Shown here: positions 34,745-43,954 of the stretch, piece after piece
Layout: every line of letters starts with the position of its first letter
Position numbering within the stretch: the stretch's first letter is position 1
Assembly: GCA_963576725.1 (NCBI GenBank)
Contig: OY755251.1
Span: 34,477,619-34,541,618, forward strand
Direction of reading: 5' to 3'
DNA: 64,000 nt
Origin: Azorinus chamasolen
Taxonomy: Eukaryota > Mollusca > Bivalvia > Cardiida > Solecurtidae
The notes under the pieces: generated by a model
What the model was told of the DNA's origin: nothing
Databases searched by the model: none
What the model saw: the letters and a program-made list of their open reading frames with translations, nothing else
Program-made: the position numbers and the translations under genes

Positions 34745-34912
34745 ACAAAACGGTACATGTATGAGTCATGCAGGAAACACCGCATTCAAAACACACAATC
34801 CCCCGAACAGCACCACTGCGAAAAACAGTACATATACATGTATATAAAAGATACAAAAAGACGCACAAAGACCTAACAAACAAACAATAGGTGGATACAG
34901 CTTGTTTCACTT
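34745..34912 (-). repeat. Repeat family A, partial reversed copy
   Basis: tgtatgagtcatgcaggaaa, caatcccccgaacagcacca and aaaaagacgcacaaagacct match family A reversed. It lacks the AAACCGGTTTA end. It faces the plus-strand copy at 35014, so the two form an inverted pair. Confidence 0.75.
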
Positions 34913-35013
34913 AAACATTTTCGTTTTACATGCACTTTACCACTGTATTGGCCATCGCGGTTGTTGCAGATTAGTCGGAGAAGGGAAACGTTTATTTACA
35001 CTGTTTGTCTTTT

Positions 35014-35235
35014 AGGGTGAGGATGGAATAAGTGTGAGGTTGGGCGCCCCTAAACCAGTTTTACCCCAGTGACTATTGTCACTGGCCGTTCCTGGGTGGT
35101 AATTCCATTTTCCCCTTATTATATGTTTGTTTTGACTTTATGTTTTGATAGTTATGTACATTTGCTGTGTTTTCTTGTGTTGCTGTTCCGGTGGATGTTT
35201 GTTCTGTATGTAGTGTTTCCTGCATGACTCTATCC
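35014..35235 (+). repeat. Repeat family A, nearly full copy
   Basis: ggatggaataagtgtgaggt, ccctaaaccagttttacccc, cactggccgttcctgggtgg and tttcctgcatgactc follow the family order. The Penelope-like sequence begins immediately after gcatgactc (35230). Confidence 0.75.
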
Positions 35236-35671
35236 TTGATAGATTTTAACTCTTGTCGAGGTCAGATTGCTGAGTCTTTACCAAATTTAAGCATTAAATG
35301 GTGTCGTAGAGAACATGTTGAAGATAATGCTCTTTCAAAAAACTTATTTTTGATATAATTGACAAACGCATTTCCTTTTACAGCTCAAATGAACACATTT
35401 TTCCACCTAAACCTAGAATTTCCTATAGGCATCTTAAAAAGAGTTTACAGGATTTCCATTCAAAATACGTCTTTGTTCCTGCTAAGGAATAATGTCATTA
35501 TTATTTGACGATTACATTATATCGACTTCTTGAAGCAGGAAATTATTAATACCAAGTCATGTACATTTCAGTTAATACTGACGACAAGACCGTCGTTTCA
35601 AACCATGTCAAAAAGTGTGAGCAACTTGGAGCTGATATTAAAATTGCACAACATAAACTTCCTACAATGTA

Positions 35672-35982
35672 TAGGTGGCGGTGGTCTAGTGGTAACGCGC
35701 TTGACTATCAGTCCGGAGGTCCGGGGTTCAAATCCCGGTCCCACCCGGAAATTTCAGAGACGCTTTTCCGTGTCTCCCACCCGCACATACTCTCCACCCA
35801 GGGGTAAAATGGGTACCTGTGAGGGTCACTCGCCGGTACTGCGGCTGCATGATAGCGCCATATGTTAGCAGTGCTCAATATTGTAGGCCAATGACTCAAT
35901 GACCAGGGGAGTAAATGTACAGTCGGCTGAATGGTCATTCGGACTGAAAGTAGACTATAACTAGGTACTTTTTTTTTTTTTA
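35672..35982 (+). mobile_element. tRNA-derived SINE, type 1
   Basis: The head at 35674-35745 folds like a tRNA: acceptor strands ggtggcg / tcccacc, an A-box-like tggtctagtggtaacgc, and a T-arm ccgggGTTCAAATcccgg that carries the B box. The body continues through agggtcactcgccggtactg and ccaatgactcaatgaccagg. It ends in a tract of about 12-14 T. It is inserted in the RT region of Penelope-like copy 1. The tRNA-like head is not counted as a functional tRNA gene. Confidence 0.85.
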
Positions 35983-36577
35983 AACTACATAAAAACCATA
36001 TAAAGCGCGTTTCATTGCAAATTCTAGCTCTTGTACAACTTCTAAGTTGTCTATACTTTTAACTTCTTGTTTAACTAAGATAAAACAACATGTAAAATTA
36101 TATTGTGATAAGACTTATGAAAATTCTGGAATAAATCTATTTTGGTATATTAAAACTCCTCAGGAATGTTAAACAAACTTAAGAACAAAAGGTTTCATGC
36201 ACCCACGGTAAGCACATACGATTTTTCTACTTTGTACACAACCCTTCCTCATGATCTAATTAAAGATAAACTTACTAGCTTAATCCAGAAAATATTTGCC
36301 AGAGAAAAAACATCATTTCTCGAATGTAATGCTGAAACAGCTTTCTTTACTGACGAGCCGATGAAATATTACACCAATTGGTCTTGCTTAGGAGTTTTTA
36401 AATCACTAACCTTTCTTCTGGATAACATATTTGAAAATTATGGGAATGCTATATACCGTCAGGTGATTGGTATTCCTATGGGTACGAATTGTGCACCACT
36501 AGTCGTCGCCGATTTGTTTTTGTACTGCTATGAGAGGGATTTCATGTTGAGTTTGAACCCCGATCACAAGAAGATGG

Positions 36578-36757
36578 AAAAGTAGTAAAGCCAAGCAGGC
36601 AAAGCCATATACAGTACGCAACCACCACCCAAACACCGACAGCATGACACACATACACACACCCAAACACACACTCACACACGAGATGAACACAGAAAAC
36701 ACGAAAAGACACACAAGAACCAGAGACAAACATTCCACACATGAACAAAATCACAAT
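36578..36757 (+). repeat. Repeat family B fragment inside Penelope-like copy 1
   Basis: ggaaaagtagtaaagccaag, an ac-rich stretch (acacacacccaaacacac) and acgagatgaacacagaaaac match the first ~180 bp of family B. It replaces roughly 180 bp of RT coding sequence, including the catalytic YLDD box, instead of being a clean insertion. Confidence 0.75.
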
Positions 36758-37150
36758 TGTACGGCTTTTCTCGATCTAGACATTGAAAATGACAATGGAA
36801 TAATTTCTTCTAAAATTTATGACAAAAGAGATGCTTTTGATTTTAATATTGTAAATTTCCATCACCTTGATTGAAATGTTCCCCGTTCCCCATCTTACGG
36901 GGTTTATATATCGCAATTTATTCGTTTCACTAGAGCTTGTTTTTAACAGTCGAAATCTCAATTTAACTGAAAAGCTGCTTAAACAAGGATACAGATGCCA
37001 TAAACTAATAAAAACATTCTCTAAATTTTATAATCGAAATCTCTTACTTATTGGCAAGTATGAATGTAATCTTAAGGCGTTCCTGCGACACGGTGTGTCA
37101 CATCCTGAATGTTATGGTGAGGTGATTTACAAACTTCGTAAAATTATTGG

Positions 37151-37390
37151 ACATACAGACTATTGCTTGGAAAGTATTTGTCAAATCAACACTAAATTTT
37201 ACACATGTTTGTGGCCATTATTTCCTGGTCAAATTTGATAGCCATATAAATCACTTCAGTCTTTAAGGAGTTGTGGCCCTTTATTTTCAAAAATGACTTT
37301 AAAAATATATTTTCCAGACTCTTTCTTGGAAAGTATGTGTCCAATGTACACTACTTTACACACATGAGTATGGCCATTATATTCTGATCA
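37151..37390 (+). repeat. Two-copy ~165 bp tandem repeat
   Basis: gcttggaaagtatttgtcaa ... tttgtggccattatttcctg recurs as tcttggaaagtatgtgtcca ... gagtatggccattatattct. It resembles pearl-type core repeats. Confidence 0.6.
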
Positions 37391-37905
37391 ATGGAAAAGT
37401 AGTAAAGTCAAGCAGGCAAAGCCACATACAAGACACAACCACCACCAAAACACCGATAGATAGCATGACACACACACACAACCACACACCCAAACGCACA
37501 CACACACGAGATGAACACAGAAAACACCAACAGACATACAAGAACTTGAGACAAATACTCCACACATGAACAAAATCACAAGCACAAAGACGTAAGGCAA
37601 ACAAAAGGAAGGGTGACAAAGAGAGTACCGCCTTGGCACGGTCAGTAGCAAAAACACCACTGGGGTTTAAACCGGTTTACGGACGTCCTAACCTCACACT
37701 TCTCTCAAAGTCACCCTAGCTTTACAAATAGTGTAAAAAAAGGTATCCCCGCCGGACTTACCCACAACATAGACGACGGTGAACACAGGACAACATGTAA
37801 AACATAGCATAATAACTGTGACAATCCGTCAAATATGTACTCAATGACTTTGCTGAAGTCAGAGCACCTGCAGGTAAGCCGTTAAGGGCACGACAGGGAA
37901 AAGTA
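37391..37905 (+). repeat. Repeat family B, full copy 1
   Basis: Runs from atggaaaagtagtaaagtca through an ac-rich stretch, acaaagagagtaccgccttg, gcacggtcagtagcaaaaac, gggtttaaaccggtttacgg, acgtcctaacctcacacttc, gtatccccgccggacttacc and gagcacctgcaggtaagccg to aagggcacgacaggga. About 515 bp. It shares the ACCGCCTTGG..GGTCAGT and GTTTAAACCGGTTTA blocks with family A, so A and B are related. Confidence 0.8.
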
Positions 37906-37929
37906 ATACATGAGTCTGGTAAGCTCCAT

Positions 37930-39445
37930 AAGATGTAGAACGGGACACATCTCCATCTAGAAACGGATAATTAACAATTTAAAAATTAAAAGCTTCTCTC
38001 TTATCGTATATTTTGGACGAAACTTTATGATTTGTGAAAGATTCAAATCTAAAAATGAAGCTATACTGTCAGATTGATTCGCTTTGTTTAAAGACAGTTC
38101 TTTCGGGTAAATTGAAGAAATCATAGTTTCAAAATAAGGATTATCTAAATTCAAAATATCGTCTAAATACCTTGAAGTTTTATTAAAAACATTAACAATA
38201 TCGATCTGTGTATCAGGTTTTAAGCTAAGCATAAAATCCCTCTCATAGCAATACAAAAACAAATCTGCAACAAGAGGGGGACAATTTGTACCCATGGGTA
38301 TACCAACAACTTGACGATATATGGTACCCCCATAACGCACAAATATATTATCTAAAAGAAAGGTAAGAGATCTACAAACATCAAGGCAAGTCCACATTGT
38401 GTAATGTTCTACTTCTGAATTCGAAAAGAATGAACGTTGAACATTACAAGCAATGAACATTTTGTTTTCTCTGGCAAAGGTTTTTTCTATTAATTTAATC
38501 AGTTTATCCTTTATAAAATGGTGAGGTAGAGTAGTATAGAGTGTAGAGATATCATAAGAGCTCAGTGAAGAAATGTTATACTGTTCATTTTCAAGTTTCG
38601 TTAAAACATCATTTGATTTTTTTATGGACCAAAAAACATTAATACCAGAATTTTCATATATTTTATCACAGTAACGTTTTACATGTTCTTTGATCGTAAT
38701 AAGACAGGACGTCAAAAGTTTAGATATTTTAGTAGTGGTACAACAGCTAGAGTTGGCAATAAAACGCGCCTTATAAGGGTTTTTATGTAATTTCGGAACG
38801 GAATCCAGTACAAAGTAGAAAGTTTATGTTGTTTTATGTTAGGACCAGACTTAAAATTATTGCACATTTTACATGTATATCTATATCTTTTTCAAGTGTT
38901 TGAACTGTTATATAAGTGTGTGAATCAGTTAGCTCCTTCTTTAAAACATCAACATAATGCAATCTTCAAATAATGATTACATTATTTGATGCCTTGTCAG
39001 CAGGAACAAGAACATAATTTGAATGAAAATTAGAAATGTTTTTCTTCAAATAGCGAAATGTAATTCTAGGTCGAGGTGGTAAAAGCTGGTAATTTGATTT
39101 GTAAAAAGTAATACGCGTATCAATAATATCAAAAATACATTTCTTCCAATCCGAAAGGGCATAAACATCAGCATGTTCTCGTCGACACCATTTGATGCAG
39201 AATTCTTGAATAGCTTCCGCAATATGAGTTCGACAAGCGTCAAAATCAATAAGGGAAGGTAATCTATATTTAGGTCCTTTAGTTAGGAGGGTCCTGAGAC
39301 GTTTATCCTTAATGATATCAAACTTACCAGTAATGACACGACCAACTGGTTTATAGCAAAAGCTAGAAATGCTACAATCTCAAGAAATAGGGGTATTGAC
39401 ATCAATATTTAAGTCAGAGACAATTTTATTGTAGTTGATAATGGT
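37930..39445 (-). pseudogene. Penelope-like (Naiad-type) retroelement, copy 2, RT part
   Basis: Reading on the minus strand from 39445: NYNKIVSDLNIDVN-like linker, then a CxC-type motif in which the first Cys codon is TGA (39380-39382; IS-TGA-DCSISSF), FCYKPVGRVITGKFDIIKD, RTHIAEAIQEFCIKWCRREH, and the RT. The 252-codon RT frame (38715-37957) holds SYDISTLYTTLP (residues 53-64), VGIPMGTNCPPL (137-148) and the catalytic YLDD (183-186). A five-base insertion near 38803 breaks the frame upstream of it. The 5' side is cut at 39445 by an L1-like LINE, so no GIY-YIG domain remains; the 3' side ends near 37930 beside repeat B. Very similar to copy 3. What is seen: RT and linker motifs. What is inferred: membership of the N-terminal-endonuclease (Naiad) clade, through copy 3. 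Confidence 0.85.
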
Positions 39446-41800
39446 ATTTATACATCGGTTTACGACACCCCCTTTCTCATAGTATTTAATCAAAGTATCC
39501 AATTCGTTTAAAAGTACAGATGTTAGATTGCATGTTTTCCTTCTTCTATCACTATAGAAATAACCATTGTATATTGCAAACCTGCGTATGTCAAGATAAT
39601 ATTGAAAAAATATAATCTTCTACAGAGATTTTATATCCTATCACAATGTGTTTTAAACTTCTTAATGGTTTTTGTATACCACAGGAACTAAGAGCATATG
39701 TAATGCTATTCCAAAAGGAGTCTAGATATTCACAGTCAATGAAAAAATGGTTTAAATTTTCAGTAGTGCTCATGCAGTTAAAACAGTTCGGGGAATGTGT
39801 TATTTTCCAGGTATAGAGATTTTCGTTAGTTGCGATTATTTTGTGGAGTAGTTTAAATCTGTATTGTTTGATGCGATTGTCAGGTAAATTACTGTTTATA
39901 AATCTATAAACACTATGCCAGTTAATATCTGTATGGAAGATGTTGTTCCAGTAATTGTGAATATAAGGAGGTTTGAATTTTTGTTTTGTAAGTATATATC
40001 TTATTTGGCGATTATCTAGTGTATATAATTCTATGTTGTTTATATTTATGGTTAATTTGGTTTTTACTTTAGATTTTTGAGAAATGTCTGTTTTTAGTAT
40101 ATCTAACCACTGTCTTGGGAGTGAATTTTTCAACTTTTGTAATTCAAACATCCATGACTGTTTATTAATCAGTTTGTTAAAAATTATATGTTCATCAATC
40201 TGGCCATTGTTTCCTAAAATGTCTTTAACAAACATAATTCCGGATTTTATCCAATTATTGAAGATGACACTTTTGTTTTTGTATTTTATATGCCTATTTC
40301 CTCATAATAGTTGTTTTCTTATTTCATAAAATGTCGTTAGAGGTTTAGATGACTTTACATTTGTCAAAGCTATCCAATTTTCAAAGACTGTCTTGTAGAA
40401 TGTTGGAATTGGATGACGCGTTGTCAGTAAACATTTTATGTTACCAATGTCCATGTAAAATATCAGCAGAGTTTGACCATATTGATCTAAGTAGTACTTT
40501 GGGATTAATTCGAGTTAGCCTCATCTGCGTTTAGTATCGATTTAACCCATTTTATGTTGAGTGTTTTTTATATGTGTATATGCCGATCATGTTTAATCCG
40601 CCTTCAAGTTTATCCCCAATAAGTGTATTTCTTTTGATTTTTTCTGACATATTGTTCCACAGGAATTTGAAGAGCAATGTGTTAAGTTTGTCTAAAATAT
40701 GTTTGGGGGTAGTTGTAGACTGAAGTAAGTAAGTAAATTTCGGAAGAAGTACAGATTTGATTATTGTGATTTTGCCATAAAATGTTAATTTTCTACAGTT
40801 CCACTGATTTACAATTGTTTGAGCAATTGTGTTTCGTCCCAATTTAATTTGAGACATAATATCTTATCATGTCCGAAGTATATACCTAGTGCTTTGATAG
40901 GGTTATATTTAAAGGTAACATTTTCATATTCTTTTGTGTAAATTTGTCTTTCCCTAACCACAAATCTTCTTTTTATTCAATTCTAATCCAGAAAATTTCC
41001 TAAAATCCTCTATTAATTCTAGAGTTGTCTTTATTTCTGTTATATTATTTCGAAATATTGAAGCATCATCCGCTAGTTGCGAAATTTTAATATCATGTAT
41101 TTTGTAATTGTATGTTACCTCTATACCTTTTATATCATCACAGGTTCGAATTTTCGTAGCTAATATTTCTGCGACAATTACATATAAAAGAGCTGATAAG
41201 GGGCATCCTTGACGGATACCACGGGAAACGTAAAAATATTTCGAACTCCAACCATTATTGATGACTGAGGACAGCATACTGAGGACATGATGCTGTTATA
41301 GAAAACCTTTACCCAGTTAATGAAATCAGTTTTAAAACCAAAAGTAACAAGTGATTTGAACATGAATTGCCAGTCTACAGTATCGAATGCTTTTTTTAAA
41401 GTCTAGGAATAAAATTGCACCGTCTATTTTTAACGAGTCTGTGTAGTCTATAATATCTTGAATTTGATGGATGCTGTAACCAATGAACCGGTTTTTGATG
41501 AAGCCTTGTTGGTCGAGATATATGAGGTTAAGCAGAATGGTTTGAATTCTCACTGCTAATGATCTCGCTGCGATCTTGTAGTCTATATTTAAAAGTGAAA
41601 TGGGTCGCCAGTTCTCCAAGTTCTCATGATCAGACTTTTTGTATATTAAAGAAATGATACATTGGCGTTGGGTTATAGACAATTCGGCTTTCAAATAACT
41701 TTCGTTTATTGATCCGACAATAAGCTCTTCTAAATTGTCCCAAAATGTTCTATAGAATTTTACCGTGAGTCCATCTGGTCCTGGACTTTTATTAACACTA
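39446..41800 (-). pseudogene. L1/Tx1-like LINE, 5'-truncated and frameshifted ORF2
   Basis: On the minus strand from 41790: NKSPGPDGLTVKFYRTFW and NWRPISLLNIDYKIAARSLA (start of the RT domain), DQQGFIKNRFIGYS, then LFLDFKK followed by a frameshift near 41395. Next come INNGWSSKYFYVSRGIRQGC with ISQLADDASIF (40954-41277; the catalytic ADD is present). The frame 40857-40552 has thumb-like RKLTFYGKITIIKSVLLPKF. The last frame (40235-39591) ends with a CX2CX8HX4C knuckle (CFNC...NHFFIDC), typical of L1 ORF2 C-termini. The apurinic endonuclease domain is absent because of 5' truncation. At least three frameshifts make it inactive. It abuts Penelope-like copy 2 at about 39445. Confidence 0.85.
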
Positions 41801-41859
41801 ACACATACATACATTTCCAATTCTACACCGTTCGACAAGGCAATACCTTTCAATTTCAG

Positions 41860-43510
41860 ACAACAGGACGTATAGTTCCAGGCGGCGAAACTCCTACAAG
41901 AATAAGAGATATGCGATCTGGGTCTACACCGTTTGACAAAGCAATAATACCACAGTAAAGTACCATAAACATCGGCTAATATATATGATTTTATACCCCT
42001 TCAATTTCAGATAACAGAACGTATAGTTCCAGGCGGCGTAACTCCCACAGAAATACGAGTCACGCGATCTGGGTCTACAGTGTTTGACAAAGCAAGGCTC
42101 ATATAAACCTCCAATTCCAGATAACAAAATGTGTAGTTCCAGGCGGCGCGACTCCCACAGAAATAAGACTCACGCGATCTGGGTCTACACTGTTTGACAA
42201 ATCAATGCCCATATAAACCTCCAATTCCAGATAACATAACGTGTAGTTCCAGGCTCCTGCAAGAATAAGAGTCAGGCAATCTGGGTATGCACCTTCTGGC
42301 GAAGCAATATTTCCAAAATAAAGTATAGATAACATAACGTATAGTTCCAGGCGGCCTACCTTCAACTGGTATAAGAGTCAGGTGGCTTGGGAATACACCG
42401 TTTGACCAAGGTACCATAAACATCGGCTTATGTATTCCTCTTCAATTTCAGATAACAGAACGTATAGTTCAAGGCGGCGTAACTCCTACTAGAATAAGAA
42501 TCAGGCGATCTGGGTCCAAAACGATGAAACACCATAATATGCATGTTCAGATAACAGAAAGTATAGTTTCAGGCGGCGTAACTCCTAGTGGAACAAGAGT
42601 CAGGCGATCTGGGTCCACACCGCCTGACATTATCCCAGCAGTACAACCACGACGAAACACCATAATATGCACTCATGACGTATATTTCCAGGCGGCGTAA
42701 CTCCTACTGGAACAAGGTTCAGGCGATCTAGGTCCACACCGTTTGACATTATCACAGCAGTACAACCACAATGAAACACCATAATATGCATTTTCAGATA
42801 ACAGAATGTATAGTTCCAGGCGGCATCACTCCTACAAAAAACAGGGTGATCTTGGTCTACACCGTTTTATATGATAAAATACCATCAAAATGGCTAGTGC
42901 ATGCATTTCAAGAACGTACAGCTCCAGGCGAATACAAGAACCCATATGAATAAGAGCAGAGTAACCTGAGTCCAGACCGTTCGACACGTTTATTTTCAAT
43001 TTGTATAGTTCCAGGCGGCATAACCCCCACAAGAATGAGAGTCAGGCGGTCTGGACCTAGACAGGATGACACTCGAATACAAACACTTTTTCATAGAGCT
43101 TATAGTTCCGGACAGCGCGACTGTTTGACAGGGCAATACAACTGTAGTAAATTAATATCATTGTATAGTTCAAGACGGCATAGCTCCTACCAGATTAAGA
43201 ATAAGGCAATCTGGAACCAAACAGTTTCGGCAACGCAATACTAGAGTCAATCTGGGTCTACACTGCTTGACGGAGCAATGTAGCCATGATAGAACACCAT
43301 AAATATTGGCAAATATATTCATCCCTAATTCACGAATAACAATATATACACATGTTCCAGGTGGCGTAACTCTTACTGGAATAAGAATCAGGCGATCTGA
43401 GTCTACAGATATAACTGTGTACAATAATAACCCCATTTATGCGAAAGTTGTACACTCGAGACTACATGACAGAGGGTCACGAGATCTGAGTGTACACAGT
43501 ATGTGTCCAG
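41860..43510 (+). repeat. Degenerate ~100-125 bp tandem repeat with exon-like units
   Basis: About 14 units are anchored by tatagttccaggcggcgtaa (near 41872, 42020, 42133, 42242, 42340, 42463, 42561, 42680, 42808, 42917, 43003, 43100, 43160, 43345), followed by ctcctacaagaataagagtc, aggcgatctgggtccacacc and gtttgac. Many units translate on the plus strand to variants of ITERIVPGGVTPTRIRVRRS. Several are preceded by a pyrimidine-rich stretch plus cag (ttcaatttcag), like a 3' splice site. Units differ in length and frame and have internal stops, so no single ORF spans them. This could be a tandem exon array turned into a minisatellite, or a non-coding satellite with a chance open frame. I do not recognise the peptide. 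Confidence 0.6.
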
Positions 43511-43744
43511 TATAAGTGTATTCACAACCTCTAATCTTATATTTTCTACACGGTGATTTCTGAGTCATAAAGATACGACGTATTATTTTGTATTAATTCT
43601 ATAATTTATCACTTCCACTGAAGTATAAATCATATATAATACGTACCTGGTAGGATAGTCCGAATCGTTAATCTAAAAAACAGTGTCCACTATAAAATCC
43701 ATGGTCATCACACACGCACATATAAATGTAGTGTCCTGTCGTTC

Positions 43745-43954
43745 AGCGATTTAACTATCACTGTCAGAGCCTGAGTCTGAATCACTAGAGCCAGTTCTAC
43801 TTTTCTTCGAATGTTCGTTTAAGATTTCTGGCGGTGTTGGCGGTGTTCTATTCTTGGCATTGGCTTTTCTTCCCGTATTCGGAGTCTCAGTGACAGAACT
43901 ACCTTTCTGAACGTAACTTAGGGCACCAGGTGTGATCCTTCCTTTATAGGACAA
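43745..43954 (-). pseudogene. C-terminal piece of a CR1-like ORF1 (gag-like)
   Basis: A 67-codon minus-strand frame (SYKGRITPGALSYVQKGSSV ... PPTPPEILNEHSKKSRTG) ends in a Ser/Asp-repeat tail followed by a stop. Basic then acidic low-complexity C-termini occur in ORF1 proteins of CR1/L2-type LINEs. It has the same strand as the zinc-knuckle ORF1 at 47301-48081 and lies on the opposite side of the plus-strand LINE, so the two are probably halves of one ORF1 split by that insertion. This is inference; no peptide bridges them directly. Confidence 0.45.

Larger units (their letters stand above)
35236..37150 (+). pseudogene. Penelope-like (Naiad-type) retroelement, copy 1, broken RT
   Basis: Reading 5' to 3': LIDFNSCRGQIAESL and WCRREHVEDNALS (35240-35340, linker region before the RT); a KLPTMY block interrupted by a tRNA-derived SINE at 35672-35982; then, in another frame, YKARFIANSSSCTTSK and the RT core. 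In the 36166-36585 frame are STYDFSTLYTTLPHDLIKDK (RT motif A region) and VIGIPMGTNCAP (motif B region). A family B fragment (36578-36757) replaces the YLDD catalytic motif region. Downstream frames give IISSKIYDKRD and SRNLNLTEKLLKQGYRCHKL (36770-37150). Single-base shifts, an in-frame TGA at 36872 (at a position that is Gly in copies 2 and 3) and the insertions make it non-functional. The endonuclease end is missing. RTs of this class copy RNA at a nicked target in the nucleus. Confidence 0.8.

Noticed and set aside
35674..35745. tRNA-like fold with A and B boxes
   Set aside because: It is the head of a SINE with a ~240 bp non-tRNA body and a poly-T end, inserted in a retroelement, and has a mismatched acceptor stem. 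It is not called as a tRNA gene.
36872..36874. In-frame TGA in Penelope-like copy 1 as a further selenocysteine
   Set aside because: Copies 2 and 3 have Gly (FLDGDVPRS) at this position, not Cys, and the copy has other breaks, so it looks like an ordinary mutation.
37260..37330. SECIS-like AUGA...AA stretch downstream of Penelope-like copy 1
   Set aside because: I could not find a paired quartet (AUGA with a matching UGA on the other side of a stem) in register; the sequence is part of a tandem repeat.
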